DNA from: Lithobates sylvaticus
Lineage: Eukaryota > Chordata > Amphibia > Anura > Ranidae
Direction: 5' to 3'
NCBI GenBank assembly: GCA_028564925.1
Contig: CM053030.1
Coordinates: 376,620,945 to 376,684,944, forward strand
Length of the DNA: 64,000 bases
Each line of letters opens with the position of its first letter. Within the stretch, counting starts at the first letter, position 1. The position numbers and the translations under genes were made by a program. Positions 1 to 11,345 of this stretch are shown piece after piece. Under the pieces are notes generated by a model. The model had not been told where the DNA came from. It ran no database searches and saw nothing but the letters and a program-made list of their open reading frames with translations.

Positions 1-16
1 GAGAACTGTCTCTGTA

Positions 17-1924
17 CAATGTGTCATTTTTGCAGGAAAAAAAAACTATTTAAAATCACTTGCGTCTATTGCCGGCAAATGAATTGTCGGATCCGTAATA
101 CAGAGAACAGTCATTCATTGAAGTCATTGATAAAAAAAAGCGTAGGGGTCCCCCCAAATTCAATAACCAGGCCCTTCAGGTCTGGGATGGATATTAAGGG
201 GGACCCAGCCAAAAAAATTAAAAAAAAATGGCGTAGGGTCCCCCTCAAAATCCATATCAGACCCTAGAGGTCTGGGATGGATTTTAAGGGGAACCCTAGC
301 CAAAAAAAAATGGCGTGGGGTCCCCCATAAAATCCATACCAGACCCTTATCCGAGCACGCAACCTGGCAGGCCACAGGAAAGGAGGGGGGGATGAGAGCG
401 CCCCCCCCTCTCGCCTGAACCGTACCAGGCCACATGCCCTCAACATTGGGAGGATGCTTTGGGGGTCTGAGACCCCCAAAGCACCTTGTCCCCATGTTGA
501 TGAGGACAAGGGCCTCTTCCCCACAACCGTGCCCGGTGGTTGTGGGGGTCTGCGGGCGGGGGGCTTATCGGAATCTGGAAACCCCCTTTAACAAGGGGAC
601 CCCCAGATCCCGGCCCCCCCCCTGTATGAAATGGTAAGGGGAAGTACCCCTACCATTTCACCAAAAAAGGTGACAAAAATGGTAAAAATGACAGGAGACG
701 GTCTTTGACAATTCCTTTATTAAAATCTTCTTTCTTCTTTCTTCATCCTTCGGTTTCTTCATCTTCTCCTTCCGTCATCTTCTTCCATCTTCTTCTTCCT
801 TCGATTCGCTTCTTCTTCCTCCGGTCTTCTCGTCCTTCTCGTCCGGCGTCGTCCTTCTCGTCCGGCATCGTCGTCTCTTCTCGCAGGCCGCTCCTCGCAA
901 TGGGAGGCTCCCGCTCTGTGAGGCTCTGCTCCGCTGACAGGTCTTTTATAACAAAGGCACCTGGTGACCCCGCCCCCCCTCTGACGTCATGGGGAAAGCC
1001 ATAGGGAATTCCACATGACGTCCCCGTGCGTCAGAGGGGGCGGGGTCACCAGGTGCCTTCGTTATAAAAGACCTGTCACCCGTAGCGAAGCCTCACAGAG
1101 CGGGAGCCTCCCATTGCGAGGAGCGGCCTGCGAGAAGAGACGACGATGCCGGACGAGAAGGACGACGCCGGAAGAGAAGGACGAGAAGACCGGAGGAAGA
1201 AGAAGCGAATCGAAGGAAGAAGACGATGGAAGAAGATGACGGAAGGAGAAGATGACGGAAGGAAGACCAGAAGAAAGAAGAAAGAAGATTTTAATAAAGG
1301 AATTGTCAAAGACCGTCTCCTGTCATTTTTACCATTTTTGCCACTTTTTTGGTGAAATGGTAGGGGTACTTTTGTACCCCCGTACCATTTCACACAGGGG
1401 GGGGGCGGGATCTGGGGGTCCCCTTGTTAAAGGGGGCTTCCAGATTCCGATAAGCCCCCCGCCCGCAGACCCCCACAACCACCGGCCAGGGTTGTGGGGA
1501 TGAGGCCCTTGTCCTCATCAACATGGGGACAAGGTGCTTTGGGGGGGACCCCAAAGCACCCTCCCAATGTTGAGGGCATGTGGCCTGGTACGGTTCAGGC
1601 GGGAGGGGGGGCCGCTCTCGTCCCCCCTCCTTTCCTGCGGCCTGCCAGGTTGCGTGCTCGGATAAAGGGTCTGGTATGGATTTTGAGGGGGACCCCACGC
1701 CATTTTTTTATTTTTTTTTTGGCCGGGGTTCCCCTTAAAATCCATCCCAGACCTGAAGGGTCTGGTATGGATATTTGGGGGGGACCCCACGCCATTTTAT
1801 TATTATTTTTTTGGCTGGGGTCCCCCTTAATATCCATACCAGACCTGAAGGGCCTGGTTATTGAATTTGGGGGGACCCCTACGCTTTTTTTTTTTTTTTT
1901 CTGCAAAAATGACACTTTGTCATT
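17..1924. mobile_element. 1.9-kb fold-back (palindromic) element
   Basis: Two long inverted arms meet at about 1000-1012. The left arm (17 to about 998) and right arm (about 1014 to 1924) match base for base over most of their length, including the 'ggtctgg(g/t)atgga' blocks, the G/C-rich blocks and a polypyrimidine/polypurine stretch. The outermost matching block is 'gtgtcatttttgcag' at 22-36, with its complement at 1905-1919. The left arm has about 90 extra bases (46-137) that the right arm lacks. Each arm contains a local series of roughly 95-bp units bounded by 'ggggtcccc' motifs. I see no transposase. Open frames in the arms are mirror images of each other and are not credible genes. No target duplication could be set because the outer left edge is near the window start. 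Confidence 0.8.
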
Positions 1925-2386
1925 CTAATTCATTCGAATTCATTCGTTATATCTGCTATAATAATTTCGTTCAAATTAGTTGAAATTCGATATTGGTAGT
2001 TGGATTTACTAACGATTCGTAACTATTCATAACGATTCGTAACGATTCGTAACTATTCATAACGATTCGTAACGATTCGTAACTTGAAATTGAAATTCGA
2101 TATTTGTAGTTGGATTCAAATTGTTCTCTGTGTTATGAGAACCAACAATTCATTAGCCGCGTTAACGATTCGTAACGATTCGTAACGATTCGTAACGATT
2201 CGAAACTTTACTAACGATTCGTAAAAAAAATTTGTTTCGATACGATTAGTTACGTTACGATTCGTCCGAATTTCGTACGAATTCGAACGGAATTTCGTAC
2301 ACGAATTACGAATTACGAATTTTTTTATATACGAAACGGGACGAAACGAAACGAAACAAATTTTTTGACAGTTCCCATGTCTAATT
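1925..2386. repeat. Array of short 'aacgattcgt'-type repeats
   Basis: Dozens of imperfect copies of an 8-10 bp motif (aacgattcgt, cgaattcg, acgaaacg) fill this stretch, which lies exactly between two fold-back elements. It ends in 'ttttttgacagttcccatg'. Similar low-complexity blocks at 5097, 17816 and 54300 end in a comparable 'gcacatg/gcacaag' motif, so the four may belong to one non-autonomous family. No coding potential is supported. Confidence 0.6.
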
Positions 2387-3303
2387 AATAAGTGAAACAG
2401 ATTATAACAAAACATCCATAGAAATTGTGCATGGGTGCTCCAATCATTAAAGTGCAGTAGTACTCCAAACTTCCAGGTGTGCCACACACTCCTCCTGTGT
2501 CCAAACTCACCAAAAGAAATGGACCCCTAGCTTTTCAGACTAGAGGTCATTCAGGCTAGAACGCTGGCCATGAAGGGTAATTCACAAAAGGCTCCAAAGA
2601 AGATCTCCCCCAATCGTGATGGTCATAGGCAGATGTTGGTACTAAAAATGGAAAAAAGGGACTAATAGTGAAGTACAGTTTGGCAGAAGTTTATTGCGCG
2701 AACGTGGATAGGTATGTTAAAATCACTTGGAATATTGCAGCGATAAAATTCAAGAAATGCTGCATCCAGCGTGCTTTCCACCAAAACCAGAAGTGACGTA
2801 GTTTGGACTTGAAACCAGAAATTGCGTCAACGCATTTTGCCCTCCTACAAGGCGTCATCAAGGACCTTGTGAGAGGGTGAAACGCTTTGACGCAATTTTG
2901 AGTCCAAGCTACGCCACTTCCGGTTTCGGGGAACGCACGCACGCGGGGATGCAGCGTTTCCTGAATTGTATCAGTACCTATCCACGTTTGCGGAATAAAC
3001 TTCTGCCAAACTGTACTTCACTATTAGTCCCTTTTTTCCATTTTTGTTACCAACATCTGCCTATGACCACCTGATTGGGGGAGATCTTCTTTGGAGCCTT
3101 TTCTGAATTGCCATTCATGGCCAGTGTTCTAGCCTGAATGACCCCATGGACTGAAAATCTAGAGGTCCATTTCTTTTGGTGAGTTTGGACACAGGAGGAG
3201 TGTGTTGCACACCTGAAAGTTTGGAGTACTACTGCACTTTAATGATTGGAGCACCTATGCCCAAGTTATATGGATGTTTTGTTATAACCTGTTTCACTTA
3301 TTA
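2387..3303. mobile_element. 0.9-kb fold-back (palindromic) element
   Basis: The left arm starts with 'ataagtgaaacag' and the right arm ends with 'ctgtttcacttat'. The arms (about 440 bp each) are complementary along their length, including the 'ggacacaggaggagtgtg' block and the 'cttctgccaaactgtact' block, with a dozen or so differences. The turn is near 2855, in a G/C-rich core with 'gaccttgtgagagggtgaaa'. No open frame of interest is present. Confidence 0.8.
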
Positions 3304-4671
3304 TTTGGATGTATTTGTGATGAATTGTGAGCGCTGTAATTATATGTATTTATATATATTTTTTTCAGCTTCAGGACATGTCCTGGATTTACAGGACCCT
3401 CAAAGTGTGTTTAAATCCAGAAACAGTCCCGTGAGATCAAAATCAGCTGAGCATATAATTAAAAGACTATAATAGAGGGAACATCTCTAAAAGGAGGTCA
3501 CAAACAGAAATAAAATAAATAAATAAATAGAAATGTTGCAATTTAGGCACATTTAACATACACAGTATGCAACCCATTCATTTTAAATGGGCTGCCAAAG
3601 CTCCACAATGCACAGATCACAAATGTGTTGTGGTGCACTACAAAGCAAGTGTGTCGAGGTGCATTGTAAAGGTGCATTGAGGTTCCATGTAAATGAATGA
3701 CACGGTAAAGCAACATAAGTATTTATTGTGTTCTCATGTGTTGCAGTAACATAAAAAAAACGCATGTTTTACCATACTTTATTCCATACACTTTCACAAA
3801 AGAAACCTTGCTTTCTTCATAAAAAAAACTACAAAAAATGTTTAGCTGGAGTTTTGCATTTACAACCATGTGCCATATTAATAAATCTCCAAATAAATTT
3901 GCTTTTTTCTGGCAGTATATCATTTTTTTACTTCAAATGTTCAGAATGGCATATGAAATGTAAGAATTTACATAGAATAATATAGAAAAGTGAGCCATGA
4001 AAACCCACAGGCACAGTTTTAAATCTGTCAATATGTAAATCCCTCTGGCTTTTCAATGCTGTATTTCCTATCAGTCAGGTGCTCAGATATTTATGTCTCC
4101 TTACTGAAAAATACATCAAAGACAGGTTGTAGATTCATGTGTATAATATGACTTCAAAAAGCTACAATTTCAAAAGGGATACATAACTAACATGTAAGAA
4201 AAGTGATAATGATGGTGTCTAATACTAGAATACATATTGTATATGCCTTATACATAGTGAGAGAAATTAGGTAAAAACCTCCAACAGGAACATAGCCAGC
4301 AATAAAAATCTGATGGAGGCTATACTGGAAAAAATTGTTTGAATCGCAGTTACAGTATGTTTCTGTTTAAGATATTTTCTCGAACCTACCGTCATAACAA
4401 CATATATGTAACCAGGATGTTCTAACACTTCCCCACTCACATACCCAGTCATTTTAGGTATGGTTAATATGTAACTAACTTTCTATCTTCCTAAAAGACA
4501 GTACTGGTGCTTGTTGGTTGGCTTCTTGGGCACCAAGCCCTGTCACATGGTAGCTGGGAGAGAGCCCCTCAACTCTATATATGTTTTCTCTCTTCATTTA
4601 TGAAGACCATTTCTCTTCATTTATGGAGCAAAATCTCCCCCTCTTCCAGCTTCTCTAGCCCTTCTTTGACA
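3304..4671. other. Intronic sequence, no feature seen
   Basis: AT-rich unique-looking sequence. There is a short (aaat)n run near 3510. I found no splice-flanked exon, no terminal repeats and no coding pattern on either strand. Confidence 0.5.
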
Positions 4672-5096
4672 GCTCTCTCTGTGCCCAGATGTCAGGACAC
4701 AGCTAGCTAGGATTTACCGCCTTCTTTTCATCCAACTCCCAGACCAGATCTTGTACATGAGGACGCCCAGCCTGTGACATTGTTGTATACATTCTGTAGC
4801 CCTCTGCACAGCAGGCAGGATGTGATCGGCTGCTCGGCTTTCCCCTTCCCCAGTGCCCCCAGCCTGCTTGGGACAGTTCTCTCTGCAAACAGATCAGCTA
4901 GTTACTTTATGTACCCTGATTGGACCTCCAGGATTATTAGGTACAGTGGGCATTGTGGTCTGTGTATTGAGCTTACACCTCAGAGCTCTTCCAGCTAAGC
5001 TGACTGCCTCCAGATCCCTTCTCCAGTAGTAGTCTTGATTCAAACTGTACAGCTATACTGTATATGTGCACTCTTTTCGTTATCTCCTTAACATCT

Positions 5097-5790
5097 GAAT
5101 GAACGAAAGACCGTTTGATAAATTTTTTCGAAAAAAAATTTGAAAAGAACAAAATTAGAAAGATCGAAAATCCGAAAATTTGAAGGAACGAAATTCCGAA
5201 GTTTGAAAATCCGAAAATTCGAAAGAACGAAAATTCTAAAACCAGAACGAATAGAAATTTGAAAATCAGAAAGAATACAAATCTGAAAATAAGAACAAAA
5301 GTCAGGAAATTCGAAAAAGAACGAAAATCCAAAAATAAAAACGAAAATCCGAAAATAAGAACGAAATCTTGAAAGAACAAAAAATATTTGGATAATTTCT
5401 ATTATAATTAAAATATTAGGTTTATTAACCATTAGTATATTTTTTTTTAACATGATTACTATTTATTACTAATAAATAATAATAATTATAATTATAATAA
5501 TAAAACTATAATAATAATTATAAACTATTAAATTATAGGTATTGGAATTTCCCTTCAAATTTGGCTGTTAGCGAATGTAACAAATACAAATTTATCTGAA
5601 ATTACGAATTATCCGAAATAACGGATGCCACATCTAAACGAATGGAACGCAACAAATTCAAATTTATCCGAAGTTATGAATTTATTCTTAATAACAAATA
5701 TCGATCATAACAAATGATACAAAAAACGGGAATAAAAAACCTGAATGAAGTGTAAACGGAAAAAAAAAATTTTTGGCAGTGCACATGCCT
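5097..5790. repeat. 'gaacgaaaatccgaaaa' low-complexity repeat block (unit A)
   Basis: Imperfect short repeats of gaacgaaaa/tccgaaaa occupy 5097-5390. An AT-rich stretch follows, then further 'acgaattatccgaaat' motifs. The block ends with 'tttttggcagtgcacatg'. Long minus-strand open frames rich in F, L, S, I and R come only from this repeat and are not genes. The copy in unit B is at 17816-18510. Confidence 0.6.
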
Positions 5791-8300
5791 ACACTGGACC
5801 TTTTCCCAGCCTTCCTAGATGAATGAGTCATTTTTGTATTTCTTAATTTTTCTCATGAATAAGGATGCAAAAGTGTCCTCCTTCATGAGCGAGCACTGAC
5901 AGGGAAACCTATGATCAGCTCCTTTTATTTTTGCCTACTGGCTACAGAGGAGCAGGGTCACTTCTGTAAGTAACTCTACTAGCCTTCAGTAAACATCAGC
6001 TGCTCTTGGACTCAGAAGGTAGAGGGATTAAAGTCACATAGCAGGCACTGAATACTGCAAAATAAAGGTATAAAAACTGTGATTTTTGCATTTTGGGCTG
6101 AACTTGGCTTACATTAACGATTATGACAGAGTATTTAAATATAAGGCTTTCCTTCCACTTATATTGTTAAAAACATATTTTAAAATGTAAATCATGCCAC
6201 CAATCTAATTTTTTTCAATTTGAGATTTCTGATCGTTAGTTTACAGTTGAAATAAGTAATGTTAATCATGTCGGTGGTTACAATTTACATAATAAATATG
6301 AACAGCCACATTAAGTAAAACTATTTTAAAGCAAAATAAAGCATGCATAATATAATGTCGTGAACTGTTTATGGTGATCCATCACTTGATTTTCTTTTTC
6401 AATTGGAATTATCATTATTTCTATACAGGAAATTCTTTATAAAAGGAACTAAAGATGCTACGGTATGTATAGGTCAGAACAATGTTATTGTGCTTTATTG
6501 CTATTGTTGCTCATTTTTCCATGAAATCATATTGTATAATTGGATTACCCATGTTTTCATAAAGCTCGTATATTGGTATCCAGAAAAATTTAATTTTTAT
6601 TAACTGACTATGGACTTGAACAATTGTGATTCATACAAGATAATTTACTAACTAAAGGCAGTTTGTTACATTTATATGACATAAAAAATATACATAGATC
6701 ATATCACTGGCAATTTAGCTCTTATTTAGCTCTTAGGGCTCATTCACAAGTCTGCCGATACCCTCATCAAGTCTGTTTATATGCATCTATAGCAGTTATG
6801 GTGTGTTAGTGAAGCAGTGATGGGCTAATTTATTATTGACTTGAAGCAAAGTGAAAGCACTGTGCACATCTTGGGTCTAAGATCCAAATGCTCCTTAGGG
6901 ATTTATGCTTGTACTATACAATACAAAATAATCTATACTCAGATAAATAAATTGCATATAAAATTTACAAAGTCATTATTTTGATAGATTTGCAGTATAT
7001 ATGGTGTTGTTATTTTTCTCAAATAATCCCCCTTTCTATCGTGGTGTAAAACTCTTGGGCTAAAATACCCCTTTATTGTAAATTTTTGTTTAGCACTTCA
7101 TTTAAATTTACTGAAAAAAGAGAGCACGCCTATTATCTGTTGCATCAATAAATGCTTCTGCAATGTACTGTTGTTGATCAAGCTAATGAACAAACCCCTA
7201 CATTACAAGCAATGTATGGGTACAAATGACACACAATTGCTACCAACAAAAAAAAATCACAGTCCTCTGTTGTAAATTGAAAGCAAGCTGCCAATACTTT
7301 GGATAGAATGCAAAAAACTATTGCTGCCTGAGATACCATTAGACAATAAACAGATTTCTCTGAGTGTAATTCTATTGATTTTCCTGAAATTAGGAAAAGA
7401 CAAATTCAGCTAAAAGAAAAGTCACTAAACACAATAAACATGCCAAAATGTGAAAGTGTGTGTAAGTCCAACATCATTTTAACTGGTTTATTTAAAAAAA
7501 AAATCCTGCTGTAAAAACTTACATTTGTTGAGGGCTCATTAACATTCATACATGTGCAGTATCATGCATATATGACACATTAATATACGCGTTTTCATAT
7601 GTGTTATTGTGGTCTTATAATATATCCAGCTGTGTGTTTAATTTCATATTAAAGCATTTTTGCTGTCTTTCTGTGAAAGGATTTAATCAAATAAAGATAA
7701 TGGGAAAGAAGAAATTCTTTTAACAGGCTGTAAAAGCACAATACAATGTATGTCATCGTATAATACTGTTCATTCCTAGGGGACCCAAAATATAGATTAC
7801 GACTCTTATTTGTCTGTTAAGGTTATCATTTATCCCAGTTATGGTATATCTAGTAGTGACTTGGACAAGCTATGAAGAATATTTCAAAATTGCAAAACAA
7901 GTCCAATTTAATGTTCTGACGCATAGATAAATTGCTCTTATTACTATCCTGAAGATTGATGCTCCAGGGTTCAGCCTCTAGTCCCTGTCTCCAATCCACC
8001 CTTAAGTTTCCTTTCCTCTCCCATAGCTTCAGGTAAGCATTTACACATTGTTGAGTGACAACACAAAAATGGGATGTGAAATTCAAAACTAAACAATGAT
8101 ATCAGTCACTTTTGTTGGTAAATGTCAGTTTGGATGTAGTAGGTTGTATACATTGAACATGTGGCACTTCACGGGCAGGTGCAATCTTTGTGATATAGGA
8201 GCGTTGAATCTTATGTGGATGCATTTTAAAGCAATGGGTAGTTTTTGGTCCTAGAGGCTGCTCACCAGCAACTGCGAGGTGTTGCTGGACCCCCAGAGGA
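5791..8300. other. Intronic sequence, no gene seen (unit A)
   Basis: About 2.5 kb of AT-rich sequence without terminal repeats, tandem arrays or convincing reading frames. It is matched almost base for base by 18510-21012 in unit B. Confidence 0.5.
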
Positions 8301-8540
8301 GTTTGTTGAAGTTTTGAAAGGATGGGAGCACCACATCAGCTTGTACAGACTTGTACAGACGCATTTTGGGGGCTTTTTGGGGACACAGCACTCCCCCTTC
8401 ATCAGTGCTAAAAACAGGATGATGCGGGCACTTGGATTGGAAAGGCCTTTGTAACTTGTTGGCTGTTACAAAATAAAAATCTTTTAAAAGGTCTGTACAA
8501 GCTGGTGTGGCACTCCCATCTTTTCAAAACTTCAACAAAC
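8301..8540. mobile_element. 240-bp fold-back MITE (unit A)
   Basis: The first ~50 bases (gtttgttgaagttttgaaa, then gatgggagcaccacatcagc) return as their reverse complement at 8491-8540. Between them lies a 140-bp core with a smaller hairpin-like 'gggggctttttggggacac' region. No protein coding. Confidence 0.75.
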
Positions 8541-9500
8541 TTCACAGGCAGGATAAAGGCATCCCCTAGGTATGGTATTTAAAAAGAATTTAATGTTTTT
8601 AATGTTGCCCCTTATCATTATTAAAATCACTGCTTTCTGCCAAAGGGAATTCATTTTTTTTCTTTAATACATGTACCCCAGGACAGTGCCCAGTTCTGTT
8701 TTTTTGAGCCCCCAAACATTATATATATATTTTTTTAGCAGAGAACCTAGAAAATAAAATGGCAGTCATTGCAATTTTATATGTCACGCTGTTTTTGAGC
8801 AGCGGTTTTTCAAATGCAAATATTTTGGAAAAAAGACACTTTAATTAATCTTAAAAAATAATATATACACTTCTTTTTGTATAATATGAAAGATGATTTT
8901 ATGCCAAATAAATAGATACCTAACATGTCAAGCTTTAAAATTGCATGCGCTCATGGAATGCCACCAAGCTGTGATAGTGAAGAATCTCCATAGCCGATGT
9001 GTTAACATTTTCTACAGGCTACCAGTTTAGAGTTATAGAGGAGGTCTAGTGCTACAATTATTGCTCTCACTCAGACGTTCGCAGTGATACCCCACATGTG
9101 TGGCACAAACACTGTTTACATGTGGGGGCATGACCTACGTATGCTTTCACCACTGTGCTTGAGCATGCAGTGATGGGGGCGCTTACATTTTTTTTTATTA
9201 TAAATAAAATACATTTTTTCACTGTCCCTTTAAACATCCCAACAATACAGCATGACAGGTCCCCTTTACGGAGAGATCTTGGTTCTAAAAGACCCCAAAT
9301 CTCTCCTCTACCCTTAAAAGCAAAGCGCCAGATCGTTTTTTCGGGCTTCACGATCCGCCAGGTAAGCCCAAAAACCACCGAAAAGTGGCAGGAGGGGGAG
9401 CGACCCAGCAGCGAATCCACTGGTCAGACCACTTTTATGAGAAGACTGGTGCCTGAGGGAAGAAATTATAGCGGGGTATCTAGCTACAGCCAAAACCCCT
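8541..9500. repeat. Old repeat related to hAT 3' subterminal DNA (unit A)
   Basis: 8541-8790 is a diverged relative of 41890-42090, the 3' non-coding part of the hAT element: both have 'cttcacaggca', 'aggta(t/c)(g/c)(a/g)tattta', a homologous 'cattattaaaatcactgct' stretch, 'tgataca/tatatgtcccc' and 'cccccaaac'. The following ~700 bp includes an A/T-rich stretch and 'ccccacatgtgtggca', which I believe is repeat-derived but cannot assign. No termini or open frame are intact. Confidence 0.5.
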
Positions 9501-10301
9501 GTATTTACCATTGATCTTTAACATTTAACAAGTAATGATGTATTTTCCCAGTTAGGAGGTTGACAAGTAGTTAATATTTATTTCATTATTTTGCTTGAAG
9601 ATTATCTTCAGGTAAAGAGCTTGGATATTATTTCCAGCAAATATATTGTCACACTCACAACTATGCATAAAAAGGGCTACATCACTATCCATCAAAGTGT
9701 AGATATTTCATCTAGTATTTAGTTGCTTTCCTAAACAAAATTTGAAAATCACTGATGTAAGATGAATGATTGGCATTTTAAAGTCAGAAATTAACACTGG
9801 CATGCTCTTGCACAAAAAAGGGACAAGCTAATTTAGTAGGTCATTTAGTAAATAAGGTTCTAATCCTTATTTGATTGAAGAAAAATTACCTTCAATTTGT
9901 TAATTACATATTTAAGTGTTATCGGATCTAAAATTATACATTTGTTTTAAATTCTGTTTTCAGTTGTCTTGATGACAACTGAGGCCCAAATATAATGTGA
10001 GCACCGATGCTTTTTAGATGTTGATTGATGAGTACTAGCGGAGTTCTATTTGGTTCACTGGATCACATGATGGTGTGTTTTCATGGGTCAACTTTAAATT
10101 GAATGTGTAACCTATACTATAATTAAAAAAATATATATGTTTGCACAAGCTTCTACTTTTTTCTTCTAGTTGCTTTTAGCTAACCACAGTGACACTACAA
10201 GCATCATTCATTCATTTTCATTTTCATTTTCTAATGAGATTGTGCTTTAAGCAAAGTGAATGGATATTTTGCTTTCCAAATAAGATAAACCTGGGTCCAC
10301 T
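9501..10301. other. Intronic sequence, no feature seen (unit A)
   Basis: AT-rich sequence with a (cattt)n-like run near 10208. Nothing recognised. B matches it except for nine extra bases in B near 22484. Confidence 0.45.
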
Positions 10302-10807
10302 TTAAAGTTATACTAAAGTCTCGGGTTTTTTGGTTTAAAAAATAACAAACATGTCATACTTACCTGCTCTGTGCAGTGGTTTTGCCAGGTTTTGCCAGGT
10401 TGCCAGACCAGATCCCCCTCTTCTCAGGTCCCTCGTCAAAGCTTCTAGCCCCTCCCTCTTGTTGAGTGCCATAACAAGCAGCTTCTTATGGTGGCACCTG
10501 GGGCAAACGACTGCTATGCGTGTCCATTCAGACATGGATCTGCAGGCCGGCCCTGTCCCCCTCTCTCCTCATTGGCTCACTGACTTTGATTGACAGCAGC
10601 AGTAGCCAATGGCACCCACTGCTGTCTCAGCCAATGAGGAGGGAGAGCTCTGGACAGCTGAGCCTCTTTTGCAACATTGCTAAATCCAGATGGGCTCAGG
10701 TAAGTATTAGGGGGGCTAAGGGGGGCTGCAGAACACAGAAGGTTTTTTTATCGTAATCCATAGAATGCATTAAGATAAAAATCTTCTGCCTATAGAACCA
10801 CTTTTAA
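10302..10807 (-). mobile_element. TTAA-flanked MITE, minus orientation (unit A)
   Basis: Flanked by TTAA at 10302-10305 and 10804-10807, the target duplication expected of piggyBac/Kolobok-type elements. It shares internal landmarks with the elements at 12901 and 55433: 'gacatgtttgttatttt' next to a 'gcaggtaagtat' motif (here on the minus strand), the 'tcattggct...tgattgacag' block, and the terminal palindrome around 'tgcattaagataaaa'. Terminal repeats are weak. Non-coding. Confidence 0.7.
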
Positions 10808-11345
10808 AGTGGTTTTGTGAGATTTATTATTTAAAAAAAGGAAATTTCCATTAAGTACCTCTACAAGGAGTGACTGGCTTAAAGCCCTTTTATATTGCAG
10901 TTTACTAGTCCTTAAATGTAGTGGATTTTTCCTCTTTTTTTAGGCTTTCATTTTTTATTTTCACCTGATAATTCTGCCATGCTATGCAAGGGCACTGGGT
11001 TTGGCAGGATGAATATGCATTTCCCTGCGACTGGTTCCCATGCAGTATATTCATTTTTTGTTCTCGAGTTTAGTTGAATACCTAAATTTTTTTAATGAAA
11101 AAAAGCTGTAAATAAAATAATAATTACAAATAAATTAGCTCATACAGCTCGGTGAATAGACTCCACTTCTGGTATGCATGTGAGAGTAGGGGGAATACAT
11201 ATAGCCATTATTCTTATATTGTAAGAATAAAGAGTCAAAATATATAATTATCTACAATTGATTACATTTCCCAGTCACTCCTTGTAGAGGTACTTAATGG
11301 AAATTTCCTTTTTTTAAATAATAAATCTCACAAAAGCACTACAGA
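10808..11345. repeat. Pair of inverted ~68-bp repeats (unit A)
   Basis: 10811-10880 and 11268-11340 are almost perfect reverse complements (core 'ggaaatttccattaagtacc'). Unit B has the right-hand copy (about 23908-23978) but lacks the left-hand one: the sequence there runs straight from the MITE into 'ttaaagccc'. The pair could be terminal repeats of a ~530-bp element, or a templated inverted insertion. Confidence 0.6.

Noticed and set aside
1390-1928. Frames of 90-144 aa in the first fold-back
   Set aside because: Mirror-image frames appear in both arms with poly-purine or proline-rich content; no homology recognised.
4973-5453. Phe-rich 121-135 aa minus-strand frames (also 17692-18151)
   Set aside because: They arise from the gaacgaaaa short-repeat block and have no domain character, although they are duplicated with unit B.
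9067-9514. 117-119 aa frames on both strands, duplicated at 21829-22225
   Set aside because: They lie in an old non-coding repeat, have no domain, and the two copies differ no less than the surrounding DNA.
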